From Robiginitomaculum sp. (GTDB lineage: Bacteria > Pseudomonadota > Alphaproteobacteria > Caulobacterales > Maricaulaceae): a stretch of 64,000 nt of DNA. A program made the position numbers and the translations under genes. The stretch lies in the NCBI GenBank assembly GCA_002733605.1, contig NVWK01000013.1, positions 124,001 to 188,000 of the forward strand, read 5' to 3'. Positions 7,171 through 14,966 of the stretch are shown piece by piece. How positions within the stretch are numbered: position 1 is the stretch's first letter; each line of letters starts with the position of its first letter. The notes below the pieces were generated by a model that was not told the DNA's origin, made no database searches, and saw only the letters and a program-made list of their open reading frames with translations.

Positions 7171-7761
7171 TTAAAACCCCAAACCGGTTTCCCGCATTCG
7201 GCGACGTAAAAACTTTGGAAACGCCCAAGCCCCCTGCAAATCCGCATGATCCGCATAGCGCTTTATCAATTTCCCATGCTGCAACTGCAGCCCTTCATTG
7301 CCTTCCTCATAAATATCATGCCAGACCATATCCCAATACTTCCCCTTCAGGGGAAATTCAAATGCATCGGCCACATGAATAGTAACACGCGGATCATCTG
7401 CAAACGGGCGCCCAAAATGTTCCGCTATATCAGGATCAATCTCAACCACATCAATATGCTCTATCTCTGGCTTGGTCAGACACATTCGCACAAAGCACCC
7501 CAGCCCCAGCCCCGTCTTTAACACTCGCCCCTTTGCATGATACACCGCCTCGAAATGCCTGCAAATTTCAAATGCACAATCATCCATGACCGTATAACCA
7601 CCATAGCCTTCATCATCGACCCGCTGCAGCCCTGCCATACAAACGTTGAACAAAAACGCACCGCCCAAAATATGCTTTGCATTCATCAACCCGTCCGGGG
7701 ACTTCCACGGCAACAGATCGACCGGCACACGCGCGGCCGCTAAGAGGGCATTAGTGTTCAC
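7171..7761 (-). CDS. Class I SAM-dependent methyltransferase, spermidine-synthase-like
   Basis: The start is taken as GTG at 7761, with AGGGA upstream and overlap with the previous gene's TAA. The longer frame above it reads antiparallel to nothing sensible. Motif I is KTGLGLGCFV, where an acidic residue is usual in place of Thr. The acidic loop is VVEIDPDIAEHF, and DPRVTIHVADAFEF follows with DMVWHDIYE after it, as in spermidine synthase and related folds. The substrate is unknown. It is the last gene of a leftward operon of small phage genes. Confidence 0.7.
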   Translation of the reverse strand: MNTNALLAAARVPVDLLPWKSPDGLMNAKHILGGAFLFNVCMAGLQRVDDEGYGGYTVMDDCAFEICRHFEAVYHAKGRVLKTGLGLGCFVRMCLTKPEIEHIDVVEIDPDIAEHFGRPFADDPRVTIHVADAFEFPLKGKYWDMVWHDIYEEGNEGLQLQHGKLIKRYADHADLQGAWAFPKFLRRRMRETGLGF

Positions 7762-8302
7762 TTTGACATTCCCTGTCACACTGGATGCACGCACCGTCCC
7801 CACAACACACATCACACCAGCCGCAATAATCCACATCATCAACACCAGAGCCACCACACGCCGGACAATCCCCGCTATTCTGGCAATGGTGACAATCTGG
7901 CTGCACACCGGTATTGATACGGGCCAATTGCTGCGCCACCCGTTCAAGGATTTTCCCTGGCATTGCAGATTTGAGATACGTTAAGCGCACTCGATCTGCT
8001 TCTGTAAGGGGTGGCGGCGTAATGATTTTGTTAGTGATAACAAAGCGCACAGGTTCGGCCTTCACAACGTCAACAGGCGCAAAGCCAATCAGCCAAAACA
8101 GCCAGTTCATTCTGGTAGGCCGCGCCGCTCGCCCCGTCCAGGCCGAACTATCCACCCGGAGATCCCAAACATGTGTAACGCTTTCGGAAGGACGGCCCGT
8201 ATCTACCACAAACCAACTCGGGCGAGACACATATTCATTCTCTATATGTTTCACCATCGCAACCGGCGCAAACAAATACTTATTATCTGGCCGCCCTACC
8301 AT
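7751..8302 (-). CDS. Phage protein with C-terminal DnaJ-like cysteine-rich zinc motifs
   Basis: This 183-residue protein has a C-terminal region rich in CxxC pairs: CHHCQNSGDCPACGGSG, then CGWCDVCCGDGACIQC. The CxxCxGxG-type spacing is that of DnaJ-like zinc fingers. The N-terminal 100 residues include a Trp-rich strand region (NWLFWLIGF) and a conserved-looking ITPPPLTEADRVRLTYL. It overlaps the genes on both sides. It is probably a metal-binding phage accessory factor; the function is unknown. Confidence 0.6.
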   Translation of the reverse strand: MVGRPDNKYLFAPVAMVKHIENEYVSRPSWFVVDTGRPSESVTHVWDLRVDSSAWTGRAARPTRMNWLFWLIGFAPVDVVKAEPVRFVITNKIITPPPLTEADRVRLTYLKSAMPGKILERVAQQLARINTGVQPDCHHCQNSGDCPACGGSGVDDVDYCGWCDVCCGDGACIQCDRECQSEH

Positions 8303-8730
8303 TTGATCAAAACCCCTCTGAAGGCAATTGGCGCATCAGCCACAAAGAACTCATAAAACGCATCTGCATTGGTAAACCCGTCCGCATATGCCAACGCCAC
8401 AACGGCTTCATCTGACAGACAAGGCCCAGTTTTAGGATCGCCCAAAATAACGCCACGCTTGCCCCAGGGCGCTTCTGAATAAATCGTAATAGGTGACACA
8501 GACAAGCAATCTATAAGCCCTAAGCGCTTTCGGGCAGCCGTCCGGCTTTTCCACCAAAGATGCAAAGCATCCCCCGGTTTCACCCGGGCATAGGGCGAAC
8601 GTGGGTTTCCATCAAATTTACGAATTGTCTGGCACTTGGTTCGCCCAAAGCCACCAGCAGGGCCATGCTTCTCAGCAACCCCCGCCTCAATCATCGGCCT
8701 CATCTCATCCATTGAAAACGATAACAGCAT
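8296..8730 (-). CDS. ASCH/PUA-like domain protein
   Basis: The product begins MLLSFSMDEMRPMIEAG and has KCQTIRKFDGNP, then HLWWKSRT, TIYSEAP and finally FRGVLIKW. This order (phage-type LSFxxxMxxxIxxGxKxQTIR start, TxW-like middle, GxLIxW end) is that of ASCH-fold proteins, which bind RNA or modified nucleotides. Its ATG overlaps the upstream stop at 8730, and its end overlaps the next gene by 7 bases. Role in the phage is unknown. Confidence 0.65.
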   Translation of the reverse strand: MLLSFSMDEMRPMIEAGVAEKHGPAGGFGRTKCQTIRKFDGNPRSPYARVKPGDALHLWWKSRTAARKRLGLIDCLSVSPITIYSEAPWGKRGVILGDPKTGPCLSDEAVVALAYADGFTNADAFYEFFVADAPIAFRGVLIKW

Positions 8731-9116
8731 TACTTGCCCTCCTGTAGAGCTTTACGGATTTCTATATCCACAGCTAAATCAAGATGCTCCTCATTCAGCA
8801 CCACGTTTTCAGGCGTCATGCCCGCAAATACACCGCCGACACTGATTTTATCTAAGTCCACATTTCGCAAATATTGGTACCTACTGGCATAAAGCTCCAA
8901 CTCATCATGGTCTCTAACGAACCGGGTCGGCCCATTTTGCAACGGTGTGTCGATGTCTAGGGCGGACATACAGGAATGCGATTTTACCCGTACCTCAAAC
9001 CCCAGCCGGTTAAGCTCATTAAATAGGCCAAGACCACGATCAATGCTGTCCCCGAAACTCAACGTTTCAGCGTTAGACAAGGCCCTCCCCATTCGTGATG
9101 CATAAACATTATCCAT
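8730..9116 (-). CDS. Hypothetical phage protein (128 aa)
   Basis: The gene lies between a Lys-rich small protein and the ASCH-like gene, with a 1-base overlap at its 3' end and AGGAGG just before its start. The protein (MDNVYASRMGRALSNAETLS, later GLFNELNRLGFEVRVKSHSC) looks globular, with no membrane segment. No family was recognised. Confidence 0.6.
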   Translation of the reverse strand: MDNVYASRMGRALSNAETLSFGDSIDRGLGLFNELNRLGFEVRVKSHSCMSALDIDTPLQNGPTRFVRDHDELELYASRYQYLRNVDLDKISVGGVFAGMTPENVVLNEEHLDLAVDIEIRKALQEGK

Positions 9117-9125
9117 ATCACCCTC

Positions 9126-9482
9126 CTAAAATGGACACGGATTGGCTGCATGATCCAGCCGCTTAAACACTTCACGGCTCGATTGTGCGACCGTTATGTC
9201 TTCTACATGTTTTGTAAAAATGCTCGTTTGCGGGACACATAAATCACAATCCATTGACGGATGTATTCCCAGTATTTCGCTTGGCCTTAAATAAATCGGC
9301 GCAAAATCCCCACACGTAATCCGCTCATCCAATAAGACAAACCCGTTATCCTCCGCACGTTTCACAGCGTCATAGGAGGAAAGCTTTGCCTCCCGCGCCA
9401 CTTTAGCCTCCTGCACCAGTGCCGAGTTTTCCGCCTTGGTCAGTTTCCGTGCCGGCTTTGCCTTCACATTCGTTTTAGCCAT
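9126..9482 (-). CDS. Hypothetical phage protein (118 aa)
   Basis: I chose the ATG at 9482, preceded by AAGGAG at ideal spacing. The frame continues upstream, but those codons (SWIPAFAGM) are only the translation of a dispersed palindromic repeat. The product has an Ala/Lys-rich N-terminus (MAKTNVKAKPARKLTKAENS) and a CGDFAPIYLRPSEIL segment with several cysteines. No domain was recognised. It is followed 10 bases later by the next gene. Confidence 0.6.
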   Translation of the reverse strand: MAKTNVKAKPARKLTKAENSALVQEAKVAREAKLSSYDAVKRAEDNGFVLLDERITCGDFAPIYLRPSEILGIHPSMDCDLCVPQTSIFTKHVEDITVAQSSREVFKRLDHAANPCPF

Positions 9483-9504
9483 AATCTTCTCCTTTTTCCC
9501 GCTC

Positions 9505-9524
9505 ATCCCCGCGAAGGCGGGGAT
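9505..9524. repeat. Dispersed palindromic repeat (SWIPAFAGM type)
   Basis: ATCCCCGC-GAAG-GCGGGGAT forms an 8-bp stem with a 4-base loop and is flanked by CTC and CCAGC. The extended word, when translated, gives the well-known spurious peptide SWIPAFAGM seen across many proteobacterial and rickettsial genomes. It lies in the leader of the gene starting at 9482. Confidence 0.7.
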
Positions 9525-9545
9525 CCAGCTCATGTATTAAAAAAT

Positions 9546-9609
9546 GCCCTTTGAAGGTCAGACTTTCGACCTTTTGCTGGCGGGATTAGCGCCAATTCCC
9601 TCAAAGGGC
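9546..9609 (-). ncRNA. Candidate three-way-junction RNA followed by a U-run
   Basis: A perfect 9-bp closing stem, GCCCTTTGA (9546-9554) with TCAAAGGGC (9601-9609), encloses two hairpins: AGGTC/GACCT (9555-9559 with 9568-9572) and TGGCG/CGCCA (9578-9582 with 9590-9594). Read on the minus strand, with the surrounding genes, the closing stem is followed by ATTTTTTAAT. It could therefore be a terminator or a riboswitch-like leader for the gene at 9482. I could not match it to a known class. Confidence 0.5.
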
Positions 9610-9657
9610 GGTACAATGCCACTCCCATAATTTATGGTTGTGTTAGCAAGAGCAGCA

Positions 9658-9840
9658 CTATTCTTTTGTTTTCCGGTCGCGCTTCCTGGCGATATCCAAC
9701 CGCCGCGCCGCCCGATCCCGATTTACAAAATCCACCGGCCGCCGATCTTTCCCCTCACACATCTTCGTATACCGATCCAGCTCGGCCCGCAGCCGTGCGA
9801 TCTCGAGCGCTTTGTATGTGGCTGGAGGTGTCGGGGCCAT
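9658..9840 (-). CDS. Small basic phage protein (60 aa)
   Basis: A short, charged, helical product (YKALEIARLRAELDRYTKMC, ending RRLDIARKRDRKTKE). It begins 5 bases after the stop of the P-loop gene on the same strand. The heptad-like Leu/Ile spacing suggests a coiled coil. The family is unknown. Confidence 0.5.
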   Translation of the reverse strand: MAPTPPATYKALEIARLRAELDRYTKMCEGKDRRPVDFVNRDRAARRLDIARKRDRKTKE

Positions 9841-9845
9841 GATCT

Positions 9846-10100
9846 TTACCCCGGTCGCCCCGGCTTAAATTTGAACGGCTTTATGCCAATCAATTTGGCA
9901 ACATCTTCAAAATTATAGATTGTCGCGACCGAGTTTTGGTGATCATAGACTGAATGAGCCAGCGCCAAATCCCCATCCTTCAAAACCTGCCGACCGTCAA
10001 AATCGTCAACAATACGCTTAGCTTTAAAGTGCTTTTTTAATGCCTCTTTGTGGTGCGTTTTCCCGCAAGCCATTGGCCCTATAATGATCGTAATACTCAT
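9846..10100 (-). CDS. Small P-loop NTPase (84 aa)
   Basis: The N-terminus MSITIIIGPMACGKTHH is a beta strand followed by a Walker A loop. It is followed by KRIVDDFDGRQVLKDGDLAL, whose Asp-Asp pair could act as Walker B. At 84 residues it is a minimal nucleotide-binding protein of a kind often seen beside phage replication genes. AAGGAG precedes the ATG. It lies 18 bases downstream of the helicase gene in the same transcript. The substrate is unknown. Confidence 0.65.
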   Translation of the reverse strand: MSITIIIGPMACGKTHHKEALKKHFKAKRIVDDFDGRQVLKDGDLALAHSVYDHQNSVATIYNFEDVAKLIGIKPFKFKPGRPG

Positions 10101-10118
10101 AATTTTCTCCTTTTCTGC

Positions 10119-11969
10119 CTAATCGAAATTCATAAATTCACGGATATGGATTTTGTGGCCGTGCTTGCTCGCGCCCAGGACTTTCGCCTTGTCGACCATG
10201 GCCACACGTTCCGGGGCCTGGCTAAGTGTCTCATGCCACACGCCCTGGGCCGCCCCCGTCGATCTCCACACAGATTGCGCGAACAAGGCTGAAAGCTGGG
10301 CGTGATTAGCCGGCACAAAAAGGTAAGCATTTTCAAAATTATGAATATTTTTACCGAACACCAAAGAACATCCGATCTCGCCCAGCTTGCGCCGGCATTT
10401 CCCGAGATTTTTATCCTCGCCGTCATTGACAAATTCGCGGTGCAGCACCGCCCGCACTGTCGAAACAGGTGTATTGCGCCAGGCGTCGACCGTCGTATCG
10501 AGCAGATGATTTAGACACCCCTCCCAGTTACGGATCGAGCCGCTATAATCATTTTCAAGCTGTTCACGCACGCGCCGTACCCAGTGTTCGATCTGGTCGG
10601 GACGCGCCGGGCCGTCACATGTCAAAATATGATGCGCCGCGATTAATGACCCGTATTGATCCCCGCCCCGGCTATCCAATCCGCAGCCTTCGATCAACGC
10701 CTTGCGGTAGGCATAGAAAACATCACTATAAAGCGGCCACCCGTCCATCATCCGCCGTAAAACTTGCTGCCCGACACGCTTTAACTTCGTCCCGTCTATG
10801 TTCGGCCCGCCCGATATATCGACAATTGGATTTAACGACAGCATGGTAATCCGAGATCGATCTTGCGGTTTTAAAGCCGGCACATTAATCGCGCTCATTA
10901 AAAAACACGATCTAAGCGTAAACTCGACCCCTTTATGCTCGGCCCCGCCGCGCAAAGCTTTACCACCCGAGCTGGAAATACGCGCCAGCTCCAAAACCTT
11001 TTGCGTCGCCCGATCATCAGCTTCAGCTTCCAGCTCATCGATAGCCACCGCAATCGTATCATTCTTCAAGGCCTGATAAATACCGGCCGCCGTCGTATCG
11101 GCCGCCATAATCAACCCGTCCCCCATCACATGGCCAACCAAGGCCTGTAAGGTCGATTTACCCGTCCCGCGCTCGCCGGTCATAAAGACATGCGGCCGCC
11201 AGGGCAGCGCCCCGCCCAAAAACGCACACCCGATCCAGCCCAACAACATATCCGCGTCAAAATGGCCGCGCTTCCAATTCCACGTCTCCAACATATCAAG
11301 CAAATGCGAGATCAACCCATTCCCTGAAGGCAAAACCGGATCAGGCCATGGCTCTAGTGCAGCCGGTCGCCCCGGATACAAATATTTCCCGATTTCCCCG
11401 GTCGGGTACTTACTTTCGAAATTCTCCACATAAACCCAACGCCCGGAATTATAGACCAGCTTGAAATGCTCATTTAAATGCGCCCCCCGCCCCTTCACCT
11501 TATCCATCGGGTTCCAGGCCCCTTTACGGCCGCACGCCTCGATCATGGCCCGTTCGGTAACTTCCGCATTAAACCGCCCCGGATCGGATTTTGACGGCAA
11601 TGGCCACGCCCACGCTAAGTAATTATTGCGGGTGATAAACAAATTGACGATGACTTTTTTACCGCCCCGGGTCGACGATATTGTCCCGATTGTCCCCACT
11701 GGTGTCAGGAAATATTTTATATCGTCGTCATAGCCCAGCGGCGTTACCGGGCATTCGGGCGGCAATCCCAACATATCGGGTTCCCAATCCCCCGGCGAAT
11801 ACATCCGCTTTTTAATCAATTTATCGTCGCCCGGAATTGGATCCGCATACAGGGTCGTATTTATTTGTTCGGCTTCTCCCAGCGCCCCCGCCATTTCCTC
11901 CCGGCTCGCCTCATGTTGCATTCCCGGTCGCGCTCCCGCGCTCCCGGCCTCTTGATGTGTCCCCGTCAT
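10119..11969 (-). CDS. Phage D5-like helicase/ATPase for replication
   Basis: The protein has 616 residues from the ATG at 11969, which overlaps the primase stop as ATGA; a longer frame adds nine codons without support. The C-terminal half contains MTGERGTGKSTLQAL (Walker A), VAIDELEAEAD (Walker B) and later FLMSAINVPAL and DRSRITMLSL, as in SF3/D5-type or DUF927-like phage helicases. It is expected to unwind DNA with the adjacent primase. The N-terminal 200 residues are of unknown fold. Confidence 0.75.
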   Translation of the reverse strand: MTGTHQEAGSAGARPGMQHEASREEMAGALGEAEQINTTLYADPIPGDDKLIKKRMYSPGDWEPDMLGLPPECPVTPLGYDDDIKYFLTPVGTIGTISSTRGGKKVIVNLFITRNNYLAWAWPLPSKSDPGRFNAEVTERAMIEACGRKGAWNPMDKVKGRGAHLNEHFKLVYNSGRWVYVENFESKYPTGEIGKYLYPGRPAALEPWPDPVLPSGNGLISHLLDMLETWNWKRGHFDADMLLGWIGCAFLGGALPWRPHVFMTGERGTGKSTLQALVGHVMGDGLIMAADTTAAGIYQALKNDTIAVAIDELEAEADDRATQKVLELARISSSGGKALRGGAEHKGVEFTLRSCFLMSAINVPALKPQDRSRITMLSLNPIVDISGGPNIDGTKLKRVGQQVLRRMMDGWPLYSDVFYAYRKALIEGCGLDSRGGDQYGSLIAAHHILTCDGPARPDQIEHWVRRVREQLENDYSGSIRNWEGCLNHLLDTTVDAWRNTPVSTVRAVLHREFVNDGEDKNLGKCRRKLGEIGCSLVFGKNIHNFENAYLFVPANHAQLSALFAQSVWRSTGAAQGVWHETLSQAPERVAMVDKAKVLGASKHGHKIHIREFMNFD

Positions 11970-13153
11970 GCCGCAATCCTTGTAAACTGGCCACACAGCC
12001 AGGCATTCATATCTTTTGTTCCAATTGGGGCCCGGAACGCTTTCAGCACCCGCTCCAATTCAGCCACATGCGCTTGCTTCGCATAATGAACCTTCGCCGC
12101 CTCGAACGCTTCCAGCGCCTCCTCCGCGTCGTCATTATCCCCGATCAAAATAATCTCCCGGGCACAGTCCGGCCAATCCATAGCCCTGAAATTTCCCACA
12201 TCCCCGACAACCCATACGCGCCAATCCGGCCGCAAAATCGCGACCGTCAGCCCGTCCTCAATGCCTTCGATCAAACACAAAGGCGCAAACTGCCCCTTGG
12301 CAATCGCCTGTTTCTCGGTCAGCTGGCCTTCGCCCCGCGCCAAGCGGATCACAGATCCCTTTTTGTCGCCGCGCATTTTTTTAGGCTTCGGCACATCGGC
12401 CTTGCCGTGCCCACCCTTGGCCAAATATGTCCGGTGCACACACGTAATATCATTGGCCGCACTGACCATTGCCGACACGATGCACGGGTGTTGGGTGTAA
12501 AATCGCTTGATAATCCCGTCAAAAACCATCCCGTGCAGATCATTTAACCGGTCATATTCTTCCCTGGGCAGATCCCCGTAATAATAACGTGCGCTGGGCG
12601 AGTACCGGAGCGCCCCGGGCTGGCGGGCAAGTTTACGCAAATCAATCTTGCGCTCCCCGAAATATATATCCGCGTCCGTATCGATCACCCCGGCCTTTGC
12701 CGACAACCATGTACCCTTTGCATTAAATGGCCTGGACGTAGTGGGGGCGGCTGTCTTGCGGGTCGGGGCCGCGCCCATGCGTTTAGCTGTCCCGGACGCC
12801 TCCCCTAGTGTGATCCCAAGCCAGCGCTCGGCCCAGCCCATGACATCGCCAAACTCTGCCGGCAGCCGCCAACCTTTGACATAGGCAATGAACTGGAATA
12901 TATCCCCCTCATCCCCGGTGGCCTTGTCACACCACGCCCCGCAATACGGGCCTTTGACCGCAATATAAAATGACCCGACGGAACGATCTGCACGGGTCGG
13001 GTTGAGCGCGAAATAATTATCACCATCAACCCCGCCGCCCCGTTCACAGTCCGGCGCAAGCGTCCGCGCCAACGCCAAGGCCCGCCCCTTCAGAGCCTCC
13101 TTGACGCGATCACGGTGCGCTTTGTCCTGAAACCTATCCCGTGGGGCACTCAT
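11966..13153 (-). CDS. Phage DNA primase with Toprim domain
   Basis: The protein has 395 residues. Its N-terminal region (RALALARTLAPDCERGGGVD, then CGAWCDKATGDEGDIFQFIA) resembles the zinc-binding part of phage primases. The Toprim domain shows LIEGIEDGLTVA (catalytic Glu) and IILIGDNDDAEEA (the DxD motif). It synthesises RNA primers or starts replication with the D5-like helicase. It overlaps the methyltransferase upstream and the helicase downstream by ATGA junctions. Confidence 0.8.
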   Translation of the reverse strand: MSAPRDRFQDKAHRDRVKEALKGRALALARTLAPDCERGGGVDGDNYFALNPTRADRSVGSFYIAVKGPYCGAWCDKATGDEGDIFQFIAYVKGWRLPAEFGDVMGWAERWLGITLGEASGTAKRMGAAPTRKTAAPTTSRPFNAKGTWLSAKAGVIDTDADIYFGERKIDLRKLARQPGALRYSPSARYYYGDLPREEYDRLNDLHGMVFDGIIKRFYTQHPCIVSAMVSAANDITCVHRTYLAKGGHGKADVPKPKKMRGDKKGSVIRLARGEGQLTEKQAIAKGQFAPLCLIEGIEDGLTVAILRPDWRVWVVGDVGNFRAMDWPDCAREIILIGDNDDAEEALEAFEAAKVHYAKQAHVAELERVLKAFRAPIGTKDMNAWLCGQFTRIAA

Positions 13154-13884
13154 TTTAATGGCCCCAACACCGGCCCAGGCCCCGCAAAGCGTTTCGCATC
13201 ATCTGGATGAGTAAGTTCGGTGTGGGCCGCATACGGCACGTGCACACCTTCCCAATTGCGGCGCGCACGGTTGTGCATCGGCGTCCACACATACCAGGCA
13301 TAACCTGTCATGGTGGTTTTCACCGGATCCCAACCGCCCTTGACCATGCACGGCCGGTAGGCAAAAGTCCCCATGCCCCGAAACCGCAGATCATGATAAA
13401 AATCTTCCCGGCCTTCAGAGTTAATCGCTTCCAGTTTGAAGATCATAGCCACAATCGACACCTGATATGTCAGCACCTCCCGGATAAACTCTGCCAAGAC
13501 TGGCCCGAATGGCGGATTGGTAAATATACAATCTTTTTCAGACAAAGCCGGCGCAGGGTCCGCATTCAGGAGCGGCGCCGTAAAATCAAAACTGTTTTGA
13601 TCCGAATATCCATAATTGTGCAAATCTGTCGCATGGACACTATAGCCCTCATCGCGCAGCACTTGCGCCATATGGCCCCCGCCGCACGCCGGCTCCCATA
13701 TCTTGCTCGTCTCTGGTCTCCACGGCGTAATGGGATCATTCCCGATCAAGCCCGGTAACACATATTTCAACAAAACCCGGGTCGCCCACGGCGGCGTCGC
13801 AAACAGTTGAGGACTGTCTGCAGGTTCGATCCGCCGGTTTTGCGAGACTTCAAGCTTCGAACCTCTTTTTGGCAAACCACTCAT
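13150..13884 (-). CDS. Phage DNA methyltransferase, NPPF type
   Basis: This 244-residue protein has motif I as WEPACGGGHMAQVL, an acidic loop HATDLHNYGY and the catalytic motif FTNPPFGP, the (D/N)PP(Y/F) signature of DNA N6-adenine or N4-cytosine methyltransferases. No target recognition domain can be named. Methylation of the phage genome probably protects it from host restriction or marks regulatory sites. The flanking overlaps, 13881-13884 and 13150-13153, are both ATGA. Confidence 0.75.
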   Translation of the reverse strand: MSGLPKRGSKLEVSQNRRIEPADSPQLFATPPWATRVLLKYVLPGLIGNDPITPWRPETSKIWEPACGGGHMAQVLRDEGYSVHATDLHNYGYSDQNSFDFTAPLLNADPAPALSEKDCIFTNPPFGPVLAEFIREVLTYQVSIVAMIFKLEAINSEGREDFYHDLRFRGMGTFAYRPCMVKGGWDPVKTTMTGYAWYVWTPMHNRARRNWEGVHVPYAAHTELTHPDDAKRFAGPGPVLGPLK

Positions 13885-14207
13885 ACGGACAACATTTTCG
13901 GCAAACCAAACTCGGCCCGGGCCCGAACTTCTGCGCCCGCAAGCGCGACGTCGATAACATCCAGTTCATCCCGCAAATCTGTAACCTTGCCCAACCAATA
14001 TCCAATTTTCGTATGATTAATCCCGGCCAGCTTTGCGATCTGGTTTTGCGGGATCTGCAAGCTGATATGCATAAGATAGATACAGACGTGCAGGGCCGTT
14101 GACTTGGAGGCAGCTCGCCCGCCCGGCAATGCCAGCGCAAACCGGCATCCGACCACATCGGCCGCCAACCCCGTACAAAAATACAAATGTGCGTGTGTGC
14201 CCTTCAT
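13881..14207 (-). CDS. DnaA domain IV-like DNA-binding protein
   Basis: Residues around 38-85 (ALHVCIYLMHISLQIPQNQI, then AKLAGINHTKIGYWLGKVTD) follow the layout of the DnaA C-terminal HTH: an alanine-rich helix, a short LP-type turn, then a G-x-(D/N)-H-T-x-(V/I) recognition motif. No AAA+ domain is present. Such stand-alone DnaA-box-binding-like proteins occur in alphaproteobacterial phages. Together with the adjacent replication genes this suggests a role in origin recognition or interference with host DnaA. Confidence 0.55.
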   Translation of the reverse strand: MKGTHAHLYFCTGLAADVVGCRFALALPGGRAASKSTALHVCIYLMHISLQIPQNQIAKLAGINHTKIGYWLGKVTDLRDELDVIDVALAGAEVRARAEFGLPKMLSV

Positions 14208-14548
14208 TGGAGATCCCGCCTTGGTTTGACCCAGTCTTTATCCGGCATCACCAACCCTTGCGCCAAATCCGTTGTCGGCGTCCGTGCCGGCACGTCTTCC
14301 AACTTCAAGATCAGATCCCGCAAATACCCAGCCCATATGCGCCGCCAGGCATCACTATCGTTTTCGCAAAATATCCGCGCCGCAACATAGACCGCCCTGC
14401 GTAACAGCGGCTCCGCACCATCGGCCGCAAATTTTTCCTGAGTGACAAGTGCCAATGTGTCGCGCAGTGCCGAGACGGTAAATGTCTTGTAGGGCGTCGC
14501 GGCCGCCTCACTGATAAGCCCCTGCAATACGGTCACGGTCGAAATCAT
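14204..14548 (-). CDS. Hypothetical early phage protein (114 aa)
   Basis: I start at the ATG at 14548, whose ATGA overlaps the stop of the Cro-like gene. The frame extends 34 codons further, but inside that gene. The product is helical (TVTVLQGLISEAAATPYKTF, later RRAVYVAARIFCENDSDAWRR) with no recognised domain. It is coupled by another ATGA to the DnaA-like gene downstream. Confidence 0.6.
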   Translation of the reverse strand: MISTVTVLQGLISEAAATPYKTFTVSALRDTLALVTQEKFAADGAEPLLRRAVYVAARIFCENDSDAWRRIWAGYLRDLILKLEDVPARTPTTDLAQGLVMPDKDWVKPRRDLQ

Positions 14549-14853
14549 GACGCACCACCCACATCTTCCATCCGGCCAGCAATCAGCTTCATCGAATTTA
14601 CAGGGTTGGCTTTGGCATATTCCCATGTCGGGCGGGCCATGTCCGACCACAACACCGGCAGGCCCAACTCCTGCGCCCGATCATAAATTTTTCTGAAATG
14701 TTTTTGCGGGATATGAAAGCGCCAATTGCGAACCGTTTCCGACTTCAGGCCCAGGGCTTTACAAAACGCCACCCGGCCGCCAAACTTGTCATATACGATC
14801 ACCGGCGACCAGATTTCCGGCACATCATCCCCTGTTTTTTTCGCATTTACCAT
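14545..14853 (-). CDS. Cro-like / YdaS-type HTH regulator, first gene of the early operon
   Basis: The segment YDKFGGRVAFCKALGLKSET, followed by VRNWRFHIPQKHFRKIYDRA, is a Cro/YdaS-type helix-turn-helix with the characteristic W-x-x-x-x-IP and a following helix. It starts leftward, directly opposite the CI-type repressor, with repeated TGTTTATT words in the intervening region. By position it is the counterpart of cro: the early regulator that represses the lysogenic repressor promoter. Confidence 0.7.
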   Translation of the reverse strand: MVNAKKTGDDVPEIWSPVIVYDKFGGRVAFCKALGLKSETVRNWRFHIPQKHFRKIYDRAQELGLPVLWSDMARPTWEYAKANPVNSMKLIAGRMEDVGGAS

Positions 14854-14870
14854 TGAAACCGCTCATAAAT

Positions 14871-14966
14871 TGTTTATTTAATGTTTATTAACGGTTTTTT
14901 TACATGAAGTGATTCGCGGTATTTGTAAATGCTAAAAACAAAAAAAATGCATATTTGTATAAACAT
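14871..14966. promoter_or_regulatory. Operator-like repeats between the Cro-like and CI-like genes
   Basis: TGTTTATT occurs at 14871-14878 and 14882-14889, 11 bp apart. The word ATAAACAT (reverse complement of ATGTTTAT) recurs at 14881-14888 (minus), 14959-14966 (plus) and again past the repressor gene at 15627-15634. The region is very AT-rich and sits where both divergent promoters must lie. Confidence 0.5.

Noticed and set aside
9483-9533. N-terminal extension SWIPAFAGM of the gene at 9126
   Set aside because: It is the known translation artefact of a dispersed repeat; a good ribosome binding site marks the start at 9482.
9546-9609. Purine riboswitch or hammerhead ribozyme
   Set aside because: The three-way junction lacks the conserved junction and loop bases of the purine class and the CUGANGA/GAAA core of hammerheads.
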